From an uncultured Clostridia bacterium (GTDB taxonomy: Bacteria > Bacillota > Clostridia > Oscillospirales > Ruminococcaceae), in assembly GCA_947589185.1 (NCBI GenBank), contig CANQCK010000001.1:310001-374000 (forward strand): DNA of 64,000 nt, given 5' to 3'. The translations under genes were made by a program, and so were the position numbers. How positions within the stretch are numbered: the stretch's first letter is position 1; every line of letters starts with the position of its first letter. Shown piece after piece: positions 1-10,587 of the stretch. The notes below the pieces were generated by a model. The model was not told the origin of the DNA. It worked only from the letters and a program-made list of their open reading frames with translations, and searched no databases.

Positions 1-346
1 TCAAATTAATTTCGGTATCTTGTTTCAAATCAATAGCTACTCTAACCTTAATTCCATATGGAGTTACTTTCTTTATCCAATCAGCATCAATATTCAGAAA
101 CAAAATATTAAATAATCCCTGAAACAAAATCGTAATAATAAAAATTAAAATATTTATCAATTTCCTGTTACTTATATCAGACTTTCGCTCTATCTCAATT
201 ACATACTCCTTTTTCTCATCTAATTCAAATACTGCAGACGGTTCTAAACTGTATATTTTCCTTATCTCATCATTGATTCTAATATAAATTATTTCCCCTT
301 TAGAAACAGGACAGTTTAATTTTATATATTTCTTTTCGCTTAACAT
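1..346 (-). CDS. hypothetical membrane protein, partial (runs off the window start)
   Basis: Minus-strand reading from ATG at 346-344 (MLSEKKYIKLNCPVSKGEIIYIRINDEIRKIYSLEPSAVFEL...) preceded by AGGAG; one hydrophobic segment; no stop before the window edge. Confidence 0.6.
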   Translation of the reverse strand, partial: MLSEKKYIKLNCPVSKGEIIYIRINDEIRKIYSLEPSAVFELDEKKEYVIEIERKSDISNRKLINILIFIITILFQGLFNILFLNIDADWIKKVTPYGIKVRVAIDLKQDTEINL

Positions 347-403
347 TGTGCCAATCTCCTTTTACCTTTTAGATTAATTAAGTAAAAACAAATATGTGCA
401 AAT

Positions 404-1024
404 TTAATTCTTGACTTTACTGAATTTAGATGACGTTATCCAATTCAACATTGACGGCAGCAACATAGCCATTCCTATCAGCGGAACAACGAAAACTATG
501 AACGGATTGTATATAAAGCTGTTCCATATAGATAAATCTGACAGCTGATTTTCGAGATTGTCCTTTTTCATAAAGATTCTTCCGAAAGACTTTGTATAAA
601 ATGTAACATCATTAATTAAAATAGTTTGATTAGAACAGTCATTTTCAAAATGCTCAATGTTATCATTTGTTTTTCCTAAATACCCGCTTTTATCAAACGC
701 AAAAGACTTTTTGTTTGACTCTGAATATGTAATAAGAACTTTCTCAGAATTCGAATAAACAGAAAAATTGTCGTTCATTCCGACAGGCACCTCCGATGAA
801 TATAAAAACTTCCCTTTTAAATCATACGCCATAATTTTACCGCTGCTAATTGAAATAGCTAATACCGCATCATCTATCTTAGCAAATACAATATCACTAC
901 CCATTTTAATTTTGTCGTTCCTTGTATAAACTTCAAATGTTTTTAAACAATTATACATTGATAAGCAAAATAGAACAAATCCAATACTAAAAATAATACA
1001 TGACAAAGTATTTCTCAACTTCAA
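404..1024 (-). CDS. hypothetical membrane protein with N- and C-terminal TM segments
   Basis: ORF with hydrophobic N- and C-termini; adjacent to the partial membrane ORF on the same strand. Confidence 0.6.
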   Translation of the reverse strand: MKLRNTLSCIIFSIGFVLFCLSMYNCLKTFEVYTRNDKIKMGSDIVFAKIDDAVLAISISSGKIMAYDLKGKFLYSSEVPVGMNDNFSVYSNSEKVLITYSESNKKSFAFDKSGYLGKTNDNIEHFENDCSNQTILINDVTFYTKSFGRIFMKKDNLENQLSDLSIWNSFIYNPFIVFVVPLIGMAMLLPSMLNWITSSKFSKVKN

Positions 1025-1098
1025 TTAACTCACCTCGTAATTTTTTGTTGTGAAATAAATGCAAGTTATTCCAGCGTGTCCTAGTAGAAACAAGAGAC

Positions 1099-1136
1099 CA
1101 AGAGGCAAAAGCAGGGAGCCCTGCTCTTGCCTCTTG
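1099..1136. repeat. near-perfect 18-bp-stem palindrome
   Basis: CAAGAGGCAAAAGCAGGG-AG-CCCTGCTCTTGCCTCTTG, one mismatch in 18 bp. Confidence 0.8.
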
Positions 1137-1157
1137 CTTCTAAATTTCCTGCATCTT

Positions 1158-1190
1158 GGTACTAGCCTGCCGCCGGCGTGACGCCAGATG
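1158..1190 (+). repeat. truncated member of the CTGCC/GGCAG hairpin repeat family
   Basis: GGTACTAGCCTGCC end motif followed by a small GGCGTGACGCC hairpin, lacking the central part of the element. Confidence 0.45.
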
Positions 1191-1255
1191 CTCTTGTGCC
1201 CGATTAGAAGCTAGCGATTAAAGGAAACAAGAACTAATCTTTTCCATAAAATATA

Positions 1256-1320
1256 AGCCTGCCGTTGTACAAAGTAAACACATTGTGCTAACTCTCCAAA
1301 GGCAGAGAGCCTTCAGTGGT
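1256..1320 (+). repeat. dispersed hairpin repeat, copy 1 (abuts degV-family 3' end)
   Basis: AGCCTGCCGTTGTACAAAGTAAACACATTGTGCTAACTCTCCAAAGGCAGAGAGCC matches the 25743-26120 array. Confidence 0.7.
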
Positions 1321-2196
1321 TCACTGGACATCGTTGCCCTTGAATATAACTCCTACTACCTTAGGCCCTGCATTTATCGTTACTGCAGCACCTATCTGGT
1401 AAGAATCCTCAGGCGGATAGCCGACCTCTTTTGTCATAGCCTCAATCATTTCGTCTCTGACAGTTTCGTCATTGCCGTAAACAATGCAGTAAGGCGTTTT
1501 AGGGATCATTTCTTTAACGGTCAGGTTCAGAATTTTAGGAACTATCGCCTTATCTCCCCGAACCTTGCTCTCAGTTGTTATTTGGTTGTCCATAATTCTC
1601 ATTATGGGGCGAAGTCCCATAACCTCTCCCGCAAAAGCGGCGGCAGACGGTATTCTGCCCGACTTTCTTGCATACTTAAGAGTATACGGTGCAAAGAAAA
1701 TAATACAGTTATCTACCCAGTCTTTGATATAAGCCGCAATCTCGTCAGCAGGAGAACCATTGAGTGCCTTTATTGCTCCCTGAACCACCGGATAGCCGTA
1801 TCCTCCCGTATAGCCTCTGCCGTCTATATTATATATATGGAACTTATCCTCTGCCTGCGGATTTTCCTCAAAAAATTCTGACGCCGCTATTACCGCATTA
1901 TTATAGGTTGCAGAACCTTTTGAATTAATAGTTACATTTATAATATCGGTGTAACCCTCATCATAATACTTTTTAAAAGCCTCTGCATATTCAAAAGCAG
2001 TTATCTGGGAAGTAACAGGAATACCGTCAAACTCATCGATTATTTTATAAAACTTTTCATTGTCGAAATCGACTCTTGAGGTATAGCTTTTATCTCCCAT
2101 TGCCACCTTAAATGGCATTATAAGTATATCAAACTTTCTCTCATTTTCAACCGATATGTCAGATGCCGAATCGGTTATAAATTTAATTCTGTCCAT
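1321..2196 (-). CDS. DegV family fatty-acid-binding protein
   Basis: MDRIKFITDSASDIS... and IDGRGYTGGYGYPV; typical DegV start and architecture. Confidence 0.9.
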   Translation of the reverse strand: MDRIKFITDSASDISVENERKFDILIMPFKVAMGDKSYTSRVDFDNEKFYKIIDEFDGIPVTSQITAFEYAEAFKKYYDEGYTDIINVTINSKGSATYNNAVIAASEFFEENPQAEDKFHIYNIDGRGYTGGYGYPVVQGAIKALNGSPADEIAAYIKDWVDNCIIFFAPYTLKYARKSGRIPSAAAFAGEVMGLRPIMRIMDNQITTESKVRGDKAIVPKILNLTVKEMIPKTPYCIVYGNDETVRDEMIEAMTKEVGYPPEDSYQIGAAVTINAGPKVVGVIFKGNDVQ

Positions 2197-2262
2197 AGAT
2201 CGATATGCTCCGTCAGGAACTTTCCTCCTTGCTGATAATTTATTAATGCTTTTCTTAACGTT

Positions 2263-2754
2263 TTACCAAGTATATTGCGTAAGACTTCCCTCTCTTGACA
2301 AGTCGGGATAATCCCATTGTCTGAGTATCTCATAAGTTGCAATTGCAACTGCATTTGAGAGATTGAGACTTCTTAAATCAGAACGCATTGGAATTCTCAC
2401 ACAATGCTTTTTATTTTCATATAACAGTCTTTCTGGAAGCCCCTTATCCTCTCTGCCGAAGAGTATATAAACATTATCCTTGTATTCAACCTCACTGTAG
2501 ACATTCTTTCCCTTTGTGGTAAAGTAATAATACTCGCCGTTTGTCTTTTCAAAAAATTCGTCTAAGCTGTTATACTCATATATTTCAAGCTTGTCCCAAT
2601 AATCCAGACCTGCTCTTTTCAATGCTCTGTCTGTTATTGTAAAACCATAAGGCTTAACAAGATGCAATGCAGCACCTGTTACCGCACACGTTCTTGATAC
2701 ATTTCCGGTATTCTGAGGGATCTGCGGCTCTACCATTACTATGTTTAAATTCAT
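2263..2754 (-). CDS. trmL: tRNA (cytidine(34)-2'-O)-methyltransferase, SPOUT family
   Basis: MNLNIVMVEPQIPQNTGNVSRTCAVTGAALHLVKPYGF and LFGREDKGLPE, NLSNAVAIATYE motifs. Confidence 0.92.
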   Translation of the reverse strand: MNLNIVMVEPQIPQNTGNVSRTCAVTGAALHLVKPYGFTITDRALKRAGLDYWDKLEIYEYNSLDEFFEKTNGEYYYFTTKGKNVYSEVEYKDNVYILFGREDKGLPERLLYENKKHCVRIPMRSDLRSLNLSNAVAIATYEILRQWDYPDLSREGSLTQYTW

Positions 2755-2770
2755 TTTTGCCTATCCTTAC

Positions 2771-3703
2771 CTATAGAGCAATTCTCGGAAGATATGAAAT
2801 TATATCTTCTTTCATTCTTATGCACTCTCTCCTTGCAGCACCTGCATAATCCTTTTCATCGCACTCCTCTTTCTGATAAGCACACATAACCGCTCTTGAA
2901 GAGTTTACAATCGCACCCAGACCGTTAGCGTCAAAGCCGTGTGAAACACCTTCTGCACCGCCGCCCTGAGCACCGTAACCGGGAACTAAGAAAAAGGTGT
3001 TAGGCAACGCTCTTCTCATTTCAGCAAGCTGTTCGGGATACGTTGCACCTACAACTGCACCCACAGAAGAATATCCGTGTCTGCCCATTGCGTCTTTACC
3101 CCATTCTTCACACATTTTTCCCATTTCTGAATATATAGTGTTTCCGTCTTTTAACTCTTTATCCTGAAGCTCTCCGCTTGACTTGTTTGATGTCTTAACA
3201 AGAACAAAAATTCCTTTATCTCTCTTAACACACTCACTTAAAAGCGGAGAAATGCCGTCTGTTCCCAAGTAACCGTTTACAGTCAAAGCGTCAGCACCAA
3301 AAGGCTCAAAAGCCTCTCCGTCAACAAACACTTCTCCTAAATGAGCAAGCGTATATGCCTGCATTGTAGCTCCGATGTCATTTCTCTTTCCGTCGGTGAT
3401 AACAAACATACCTTTTTTCCTAGCATATTGTATAGTCTTATAAAGAGTTTTTACACCCTCGTATCCGTACATTTCATAATACGCCGCCTGAGGCTTTATT
3501 GCAGGAACTATATCGCAGATCTCATCTATAATTCCCTTGTTAAAAGCTAAAATAGCTTTTGCAGCTCCCTTTAGATTCTTACCATACTTTTTAAAAGCCT
3601 TTTTCTTTAACAATCCCGGAACATACTCCAGCTTTGGATCAAGTCCCACAACAGTCGGATTTTGCGTCTTTACTATTTTTTCAATAAGTCTGTCAAATGA
3701 CAT
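2771..3703 (-). CDS. pyrF: orotidine 5'-phosphate decarboxylase
   Basis: VVGLDPKLEYVP, ITDGKRNDIGATMQAY, FLVPGYGAQGG. Confidence 0.92.
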   Translation of the reverse strand: MSFDRLIEKIVKTQNPTVVGLDPKLEYVPGLLKKKAFKKYGKNLKGAAKAILAFNKGIIDEICDIVPAIKPQAAYYEMYGYEGVKTLYKTIQYARKKGMFVITDGKRNDIGATMQAYTLAHLGEVFVDGEAFEPFGADALTVNGYLGTDGISPLLSECVKRDKGIFVLVKTSNKSSGELQDKELKDGNTIYSEMGKMCEEWGKDAMGRHGYSSVGAVVGATYPEQLAEMRRALPNTFFLVPGYGAQGGGAEGVSHGFDANGLGAIVNSSRAVMCAYQKEECDEKDYAGAARRECIRMKEDIISYLPRIAL

Positions 3704-3746
3704 AATAAATTAATACTCCGTATTGGAATATTTCCTCCCTCCGATA

Positions 3747-5018
3747 TTATTTATCCTCAAAAACAACTTCGCCCTTTGAAATTGTATATAAAACCTTTCC
3801 TTTCAGCTTCTCACCTTTGAATACGCTGTTCTTTGACTTTGAGTGAAGCTTTTCCTTTTCGACAACCCATTCCAGATTCGGATCAAAAACCGTTATATCG
3901 GCAATACTGCCCTCAGTTAAAAAAATCGGCTCAAGACCTAAAATCCTTCTCGGATTTTCACTCATTAGTTTTTGTATTTTATAAAGCGGTAAAAGTCCCG
4001 TATGATAAAGCCTTGTAAGCGTTGCCGAAAGAGATGTCTCAAGACCTACCACGCCGTTGGGTGCAGTGTAAAAATCAGCCTTATCATCCTCGCTGTGAGG
4101 TGCGTGATCTGTAATAATACAGTCTATAGTTCCGTCGCAGACAGCCCTTTCAACAGCTTTTCTGTCCTCCTCTGTTCTGAGCGGAGGGCTCATACGGTAA
4201 TCAGCGTCTTTTTTGTAAAGCTTTTCATCAGTAAACGTAAAATAGTGAGGTGCTGTTTCACAGGTGACCTTTACGCCGTCAGCCTTTGCCGCACGAATAA
4301 TATTGCAGGAGCCGACTGTCGATACATGAGCAATATGAACGTGTGCGTCCATACTCATCGCAAGGGCGATCTCCCTTGCAGTTATATAGTCTTCGCTTGC
4401 TCTGTCCATTCCCCTAACGCCGAGTGCTCTGGATACTTCTCCCTTGTTAATTATCCCGCCGTTTATGATGTCTAAATCCTCACAGTGAGATATAACCGTC
4501 ACTCCTGTTTCCTTTGACTGTTCCAAAGCCTTTCGCATAAGCTCTGCATTTTCAACAGGTCTTCCGTCATCGGAAAATGCTGCAGCACCTGCTCTTTTCA
4601 GCTTGCTGAAATCGGTAAGCTCCTTGCCTTTCATACCCTTGCTTACACAGGCTATAGGCAAAACGTCTATTCCGGTTAATACTGACTGTTCCTTTACATA
4701 GCTTACCGTATCAACAGAGTCTATCGGCGGGACGGTATTCGGCATACAGGCAACACCTGTAAAGCCTCCTGCTTTAGCAGCCTCAGCTCCTGTTATAATA
4801 TCTTCTTTATAGGTAAGGCCCGGATCACGAAAATGAACGTGCATATCAAACAGACCCGAAAATGCAACAAGCTTCCCCTTACCGTCAATAATTCTGTCTG
4901 CTTTGAAATCAAGGTCTGTTCCAACATATTTTATTTTTCTGTTTTCAATGGCTATATCGACTGTTTTTTCCTTATCGCAGTCATTTGCAATAACAACTCT
5001 TTTTAGCAATAATTTCAA
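3747..5018 (-). CDS. pyrC: dihydroorotase
   Basis: FDMHVHFRDPGLTYKEDIITGAEAAKAGGFT, ITDHAPHSEDDK. Confidence 0.95.
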   Translation of the reverse strand: MKLLLKRVVIANDCDKEKTVDIAIENRKIKYVGTDLDFKADRIIDGKGKLVAFSGLFDMHVHFRDPGLTYKEDIITGAEAAKAGGFTGVACMPNTVPPIDSVDTVSYVKEQSVLTGIDVLPIACVSKGMKGKELTDFSKLKRAGAAAFSDDGRPVENAELMRKALEQSKETGVTVISHCEDLDIINGGIINKGEVSRALGVRGMDRASEDYITAREIALAMSMDAHVHIAHVSTVGSCNIIRAAKADGVKVTCETAPHYFTFTDEKLYKKDADYRMSPPLRTEEDRKAVERAVCDGTIDCIITDHAPHSEDDKADFYTAPNGVVGLETSLSATLTRLYHTGLLPLYKIQKLMSENPRRILGLEPIFLTEGSIADITVFDPNLEWVVEKEKLHSKSKNSVFKGEKLKGKVLYTISKGEVVFEDK

Positions 5019-5039
5019 TGGCGTCCCTCACACTATTTT

Positions 5040-5513
5040 TTATTGTTTTTTGCTCTTTTTAATTTCCTTCATTACAGTCTCATATACGGTTTTTTTCTTA
5101 GATGTATTTCCTGACCTATCAAGTGCTGTCACCAAATCAACAACGTCAAGCGAAGTATTTACACCCGAATCAGTAATATACTTCAATATAGACTCCATAT
5201 TGACATACTTTGAATCTGTGTTCATTTCGTCCCAGTCTTTCATTGTAATCTGCAAGTATGACTGAGTTTGCGTTTCGCTTTCACTTTCAGACTGAGTTGC
5301 CGGCTGCGTTTCACCCGTCTGCTGGGTTTCAGAGGATTCATCTGTCTGATTTGATTCTGTCCCAGCCTCTCCCAAAGGCGACAACGTAGTAGTTGTCATC
5401 GGCGTCTGAACAGAACTGCTCTCGACCTCCTCACAGGCGCATAACATACTCGCACACAATGTAAGAGCTAAAATTCCGCTGATAATCTTTTTCATAATAA
5501 ATCCACCTTTCAC
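5040..5513 (-). CDS. putative secreted lipoprotein, Ser/Thr/Gln-rich
   Basis: Signal peptide with lipobox-like ASMLCAC, low-complexity linker. Confidence 0.6.
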   Translation of the reverse strand: MKGGFIMKKIISGILALTLCASMLCACEEVESSSVQTPMTTTTLSPLGEAGTESNQTDESSETQQTGETQPATQSESESETQTQSYLQITMKDWDEMNTDSKYVNMESILKYITDSGVNTSLDVVDLVTALDRSGNTSKKKTVYETVMKEIKKSKKQ

Positions 5514-5579
5514 ATTATGAAATGCTCATATAAAAGCATTTCCTATTTCCTTATTATGTTTTATCCGCTAAATAATTAT

Positions 5580-7268
5580 TTATTTCTTTATCTCTAAAAT
5601 TGCTCCTCTATTTCCCGAAGTAACCAAAGACGCATACCTTGCTAAATAACCTGTAGTGATTTTAGGCTCTCTCGGCTTCCACTGAGCCTTTCTGTTTTGC
5701 ATCTCTTCATCGCTAATCTCAATATTTATCCTGTTTTCAGGAATATCAATAGTTATTATATCCCCCTCTTTTACAAGTGCAATAGGTCCGCCTACCGCAG
5801 CTTCAGGTGAAACGTGTCCGATTGCCGCACCTCTCGTAGCACCAGAAAATCTGCCGTCGGTGATAAGAGCGACGCTTTCACCTAATCCCATTCCCATTAT
5901 TGCAGAAGTAGGATTGAGCATCTCTCTCATTCCCGGACCGCCCTTCGGTCCTTCATAACGGATAACAACAACGTCGCCCGGATTTATCTTTCCTCCTAAA
6001 ATTGCACTCATAGCGTCCTCCTCACAGTCAAACACCCTTGCAGGTCCTGAATGTGAAAGCATCTCAGGAGCTACTGCAGAACGCTTTACAACACAGCTGT
6101 CGGGAGCCAAATTACCCCTTAATACAGCAATACCGCCGGTTTTAGAATAAGGATTATCAATGTCTCTGATAACATTAGTATTTTTATTTTTGCAGTCCTT
6201 AATATTTTCCCCAACCGTTTTCCCTGTGCAGGTAATACAGTCGGTGTTAAGAAGATCTTTCTTTGAAAGCTCATTCATAAGTGCATATACTCCGCCTGCT
6301 TCGTTAAGCTGCTCCATATAAGTATTACCCGCAGGTGCAAGGTGACAAAGATTAGGTGTTTTATCACTGATTTCATTTGCTATGTCTAAGTTCAGTTCAA
6401 TTCCGCACTCGTGAGCAATAGCAGGAAGATGAAGCATTGAGTTTGTCGAACAACCTAAAGCCATATCACAGGCAAGAGCATTCATAAATGCCTTTTCGGT
6501 CATTATATCTCTTGGCTTGATATCCTTTTTCAAAAGCTCCATAATCTGCATTCCTGCGTGCTTTGCAAGCTCTATTCTCTCTGAATATACAGCAGGAATT
6601 GTTCCGTTGCCTTTAAGTCCCATCCCCAGAACTTCTGTAAGACAGTTCATAGAGTTTGCCGTATACATTCCCGAACACGATCCGCAGGTAGGACAGCCGT
6701 GTCTTTCATATTCTTCTAGCTTGTCTTCGCCGATCTTGCCTGCGTTAAATTCGCCTACAGCTTCTGAAATGCTTGAGAAACTGGTCATTTTTCCGTCAAC
6801 ATGACCTGCCAGCATAGGTCCTCCCGAAACGAAAATAGTAGGTATATTGACTCTTGCCGCAGCCATTAAAAGCCCGGGAACATTCTTATCGCAGTTAGGT
6901 ACCATAACTAGTGCGTCAAAAGCGTGAGCAACCGCCATCGCTTCGGTCGAATCAGCAATAAGATCACGAGTTACAAGACTGTATTTCATTCCCCGATGAC
7001 CCATAGCGATTCCATCGCAAACTGCTATCGCCGGGAATACTATAGGAGTTCCTCCTGCCATTGCAACACCAAGCTTTACTGCATCAACTATTTTGTCAAT
7101 ATTCATATGACCCGGTACTATCTCATTATATGATGATACAATACCAACCAGCGGACGGTTTATTTCCTCTTTAGTAAGACCAAGTGCATGGTATAACGCA
7201 CGGTGCGGAGCGTTATTTGCTCCTTCTTTTATTTTACAGCTATTCATTTTTTGATTTCTCCTTATCAA
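5580..7268 (-). CDS. ilvD: dihydroxy-acid dehydratase
   Basis: [56 protein letters not shown]. Confidence 0.96.
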   Translation of the reverse strand: MIRRNQKMNSCKIKEGANNAPHRALYHALGLTKEEINRPLVGIVSSYNEIVPGHMNIDKIVDAVKLGVAMAGGTPIVFPAIAVCDGIAMGHRGMKYSLVTRDLIADSTEAMAVAHAFDALVMVPNCDKNVPGLLMAAARVNIPTIFVSGGPMLAGHVDGKMTSFSSISEAVGEFNAGKIGEDKLEEYERHGCPTCGSCSGMYTANSMNCLTEVLGMGLKGNGTIPAVYSERIELAKHAGMQIMELLKKDIKPRDIMTEKAFMNALACDMALGCSTNSMLHLPAIAHECGIELNLDIANEISDKTPNLCHLAPAGNTYMEQLNEAGGVYALMNELSKKDLLNTDCITCTGKTVGENIKDCKNKNTNVIRDIDNPYSKTGGIAVLRGNLAPDSCVVKRSAVAPEMLSHSGPARVFDCEEDAMSAILGGKINPGDVVVIRYEGPKGGPGMREMLNPTSAIMGMGLGESVALITDGRFSGATRGAAIGHVSPEAAVGGPIALVKEGDIITIDIPENRINIEISDEEMQNRKAQWKPREPKITTGYLARYASLVTSGNRGAILEIKK

Positions 7269-7764
7269 ATTTATTTAATTCTTTTATAATTTCCTTTACC
7301 ACCGAATAAACAGAAGCTCCGCCGCTCACCGTTATCAGACTGTTCTTTTTATACAGCTTTTTTCTTTTATCAAAAAGCTTTTTTAATTCCTCTCTTTTTG
7401 AATTATAAGCTAACGGTCTGTTTTTGTCTCCTTTGATACGTCTATAGCATACTGAAAATTTTGTGTCAATAAATATCGGTATTCCAAACTTCTTTGCAAC
7501 AAGTCCGTTTTCCTCACGCAAAAGGGCTCCGCCTCCTGTCGCTATCACTGCGTTTTTATACCTGAACCTCTTTAGCGTTTCTGTTTCCAGATTTCTGAAA
7601 TACTCTTCTCCGTCGGTCTCAAATATTTCGCTTATGCTCCTGTCCTCTTTTTTTTCTATGTAATCATCCATATCAATAAAACTGACCTTTAACGCACAAG
7701 CAAGCCTTTTGCCGACTGTTGATTTTCCGCAGCCCATAAAGCCGCAGAGAAATATTGGTTTCAT
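7240..7764 (-). CDS. aroK: shikimate kinase
   Basis: [18 protein letters not shown] Walker [20 protein letters not shown]. Confidence 0.93.
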   Translation of the reverse strand: MKPIFLCGFMGCGKSTVGKRLACALKVSFIDMDDYIEKKEDRSISEIFETDGEEYFRNLETETLKRFRYKNAVIATGGGALLREENGLVAKKFGIPIFIDTKFSVCYRRIKGDKNRPLAYNSKREELKKLFDKRKKLYKKNSLITVSGGASVYSVVKEIIKELNKFDKEKSKNE

Positions 7765-7832
7765 ATTATAATTTCGTTCCTTTAGATGTTTTTATAATCA
7801 GCTTTCACTAAAATCAATAAGAATTATTCCCT

Positions 7833-8681
7833 TTACTTAAAATCTTTCTTGACCGTTTCGTTCATCTCTTTGATTATATCATTTACTTCGTCAATTGTAT
7901 ATTCGTCGCCGTCCCAAATTCTATGAGCAGACACAGCCTGCCATACAAGCATTGCCATTCCGCCGACTGCTTTTTTACCCATTTCCCTTGCCTTTTTCAG
8001 AAGCAACGTCTCTTCGGGATTATATATAATATCGAAAACAGCGTCGCATTTTTCAATCACTTCATCAGGCACGGGACAAGCCTCAACCTTAGGATACATT
8101 CCCACAGGACAGGCGTTTACAAGCAAGTCGTAACTCTTGTTTGTCTCAATCTGAGTGTTCAAAACTATATTGATTTCAGCGTCAGTCTTTTTTGACCTTA
8201 TCTCCTTTTCAACCTGTAATGCAAGCGGCATATCAGACTCTAAAACCGCAATGTTTAATTTCGCTCCTGCCAGTGCCGACTCAATCGCTATCATTCGTCC
8301 TGCTCCGCCGCAGCCGATAAGCAACACCTCTCCGGAAAGCTTTGCACCCATTGAACGCACAGTTTCCAAAAAGCCGTCGCAATCAGTATTGTAACCCGTT
8401 GTAACTCCGTTTTTATTATCAACGCAGTTTACTGAATTGTACCTTTTTGCCGATTCGTCAAGCCTGTCAATGTAATCTATAATCGCTACTTTGTGAGGTA
8501 TCGTGATATTGTAACCGGCCATAGAATTAAGCTCTTCTGCATTTGCTTTCAAATTCTCCGGGCTTATCTCCATAACCTTATATTCAAATTCACGGTTTTT
8601 GAGCTCAAACAGTCTTTTGTGAATAGGCGGTGACATTGTATGCTTTAATGTCTCACCAAGAATACAATATTTACGTTTCAT
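7833..8681 (-). CDS. aroE: shikimate dehydrogenase
   Basis: ILGETLKHTMSPPIHKRLF, NITIPHK, LLIGCGGAGR. Confidence 0.93.
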   Translation of the reverse strand: MKRKYCILGETLKHTMSPPIHKRLFELKNREFEYKVMEISPENLKANAEELNSMAGYNITIPHKVAIIDYIDRLDESAKRYNSVNCVDNKNGVTTGYNTDCDGFLETVRSMGAKLSGEVLLIGCGGAGRMIAIESALAGAKLNIAVLESDMPLALQVEKEIRSKKTDAEINIVLNTQIETNKSYDLLVNACPVGMYPKVEACPVPDEVIEKCDAVFDIIYNPEETLLLKKAREMGKKAVGGMAMLVWQAVSAHRIWDGDEYTIDEVNDIIKEMNETVKKDFK

Positions 8682-8709
8682 ATCTATATATTAATCCTTT
8701 CATATGTAA

Positions 8710-9201
8710 TCACAATTTTATCTCTACAGTTCTTGAAGTCGGAGAATATTTCGTGTACTTAACTCCTGCCATATCAAACATTCGTTTAGATGCTATCACT
8801 TCTTCAGAATTGGAATATTTATCCTCCATATAGATAACCTCTTTTATTCCGCTCTGAATAATAGCCTTTGCACATTCGTTGCAAGGAAATAGCGACACAT
8901 ATATTTTAGAATTCTTTACCGAACCTGTAGAGCTGTTTAAAATCGCATTAAGCTCTGCGTGACATACAAACGGATATTTTGTGTCGAGAGTGCTTTCGCC
9001 CTCTCTTGCCCACGGCATCTCATCATCATTACAGCCTGTGGGCATTCCGTTATAGCCTACCGAAAGTATCTTGTCTTCATTCGACACTATACACGCTCCT
9101 ACCTGAGTGTTTGAATCCTTTGAACGCTCCGCCGAAAACAATGCTATTCCCATAAAATACTCGTCCCACGAAATATAGTCGGTTCTTTTCATAGCTATCA
9201 C
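8710..9201 (-). CDS. dCMP/cytidine deaminase family protein
   Basis: CHAELNAIL ... LFPCNECAKAIIQSGI zinc deaminase motifs. Confidence 0.9.
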   Translation of the reverse strand: MIAMKRTDYISWDEYFMGIALFSAERSKDSNTQVGACIVSNEDKILSVGYNGMPTGCNDDEMPWAREGESTLDTKYPFVCHAELNAILNSSTGSVKNSKIYVSLFPCNECAKAIIQSGIKEVIYMEDKYSNSEEVIASKRMFDMAGVKYTKYSPTSRTVEIKL

Positions 9202-9369
9202 TCCTGATCAACCTCATCTGACGGCTTTTCACCGTTTGAATTTTTAACGTCCTCTGTTTCTTCTATCTCAAGTCCTAACTCTTCAAAAAGCCTGTCGAAC
9301 TCGGCTTCCGATTCTATTTTATCTTTAGTATTAAAAAGTCCCATAACAGTCTTTGCTCCTTATGATTAT

Positions 9370-10335
9370 CTATTTCTGCTTTTTCTTTGCAAGACCTAAA
9401 AATGCGGCACCTATAAGTCCTGCGTTATTGCCAAGCTTTGCTATAACTATCTCTGTGTTTTTGGGAGAATTTCTTGTGTATACTTCTTTCTCAACAATTT
9501 CCTTCATTGGCTCTAACAATGGGTCTCCCTCATTGCAGACTCCGCCGCCTATACACAAAATATCCGGCTGAAAAATGTTGATTGTATTTGTAATTCCTGC
9601 CGCAAGATACTTTATATATTTATCTACGACCTCTTTTGCAGTCTTATCACCTTTTCTCATTGCCTCAAATGCCAGCCTTGCACTTACTTTGCCGTACTCC
9701 TCTGCCATCTTATGCATTATACTGTCAGTGTTTCTGTCCATAGCCTCTTTGGTCATTCTAACAAGACCCGTCGCTGACGAGAAAACCTCAAAACAGCCCT
9801 TTCTTCCGCAGGTACACTGAGGCCCGTCTACATCTATTACCATATGACCTATTTCCGCTCCCGCATAGTTAAAGCCTGAATATATCTTTCCGTCTATAAT
9901 TATTCCGCCGCCGACTCCTGTCCCCAGAGTTATGCATACTGCGTCTTTAGCTCCCTTTGCCGCACCTGCAACATATTCGCCGTACGCCGCAGCATTAGCG
10001 TCATTTTCTATATATACAGGTAGATTCAGCTTCTGCCTGAACATCTTCTCCATCTCAACATTTTTAAAATCCAGATTGCACGAGTACTCTATTACCCCGC
10101 TGTCTGAATTTGCAATTCCCGGAGTTCCTATCCCGACGCTTTCAATATCGTCAATCTCAAGCCCTGCCGATTCTATTGCACCCTTAGTTACCGATACCAT
10201 ATCGTCGCATATTTCCCTCGCAGAACGAGGTAAGTTTGTCTTTGTCTTAGCTTTAGATACAATCTCAAAATCTTCATTTATAACACCGGCAGCTATATTT
10301 GTTCCGCCGAGATCTATTCCAACATAATACTTCAT
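9370..10335 (-). CDS. ROK family glucokinase
   Basis: VGIDLGGTNIAAGVI, CTLGTGVGGGIIIDGKIYSG, CTCGRKGCFEVFSSATGL. Confidence 0.92.
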   Translation of the reverse strand: MKYYVGIDLGGTNIAAGVINEDFEIVSKAKTKTNLPRSAREICDDMVSVTKGAIESAGLEIDDIESVGIGTPGIANSDSGVIEYSCNLDFKNVEMEKMFRQKLNLPVYIENDANAAAYGEYVAGAAKGAKDAVCITLGTGVGGGIIIDGKIYSGFNYAGAEIGHMVIDVDGPQCTCGRKGCFEVFSSATGLVRMTKEAMDRNTDSIMHKMAEEYGKVSARLAFEAMRKGDKTAKEVVDKYIKYLAAGITNTINIFQPDILCIGGGVCNEGDPLLEPMKEIVEKEVYTRNSPKNTEIVIAKLGNNAGLIGAAFLGLAKKKQK

Positions 10336-10548
10336 CTATTTAATTCTCCCGAACTTTTATCTTCATACTTATACATAGTGTATAATATCATATTATGCCT
10401 TTAAAGTCAAATTAAATACGGTATGATTGTCTTTCATCTCTTCGATATGTAAACGGTCAGTCTTTTTAACATTCAGTTTGCTGTACTTTAATCATATATA
10501 TACATATCTTAAAATAATAGGAAAATCATATGTATTTATCAAAATGAA

Positions 10549-10573
10549 AAAGCACATAGATTTCTATGTGCCG
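10549..10573 (-). terminator. rho-independent terminator (sirtuin operon)
   Basis: GCACATAGATTTCTATGTGC hairpin with a U-run on the minus strand. Confidence 0.6.
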
Positions 10574-10587
10574 AAATTAATATATCT

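Noticed and set aside
1256-1320. Integron attC site interpretation of the dispersed hairpin repeat
   Set aside because: Gene-3'-end placement is attC-like, but GTTGTAC does not fit the GTTRRRY core and no integron integrase or cassette array is present; the nearby recombinase is flanked by a different sequence.
1285-1881. 198-aa plus-strand ORF
   Set aside because: Antisense to the well-supported DegV-family gene; composition and lack of RBS indicate a shadow ORF. The same applies to most plus-strand ORFs antisense to the pyr/ilv/aro genes and to those in the GC-rich block (for example 60723-61265, 62084-62950).
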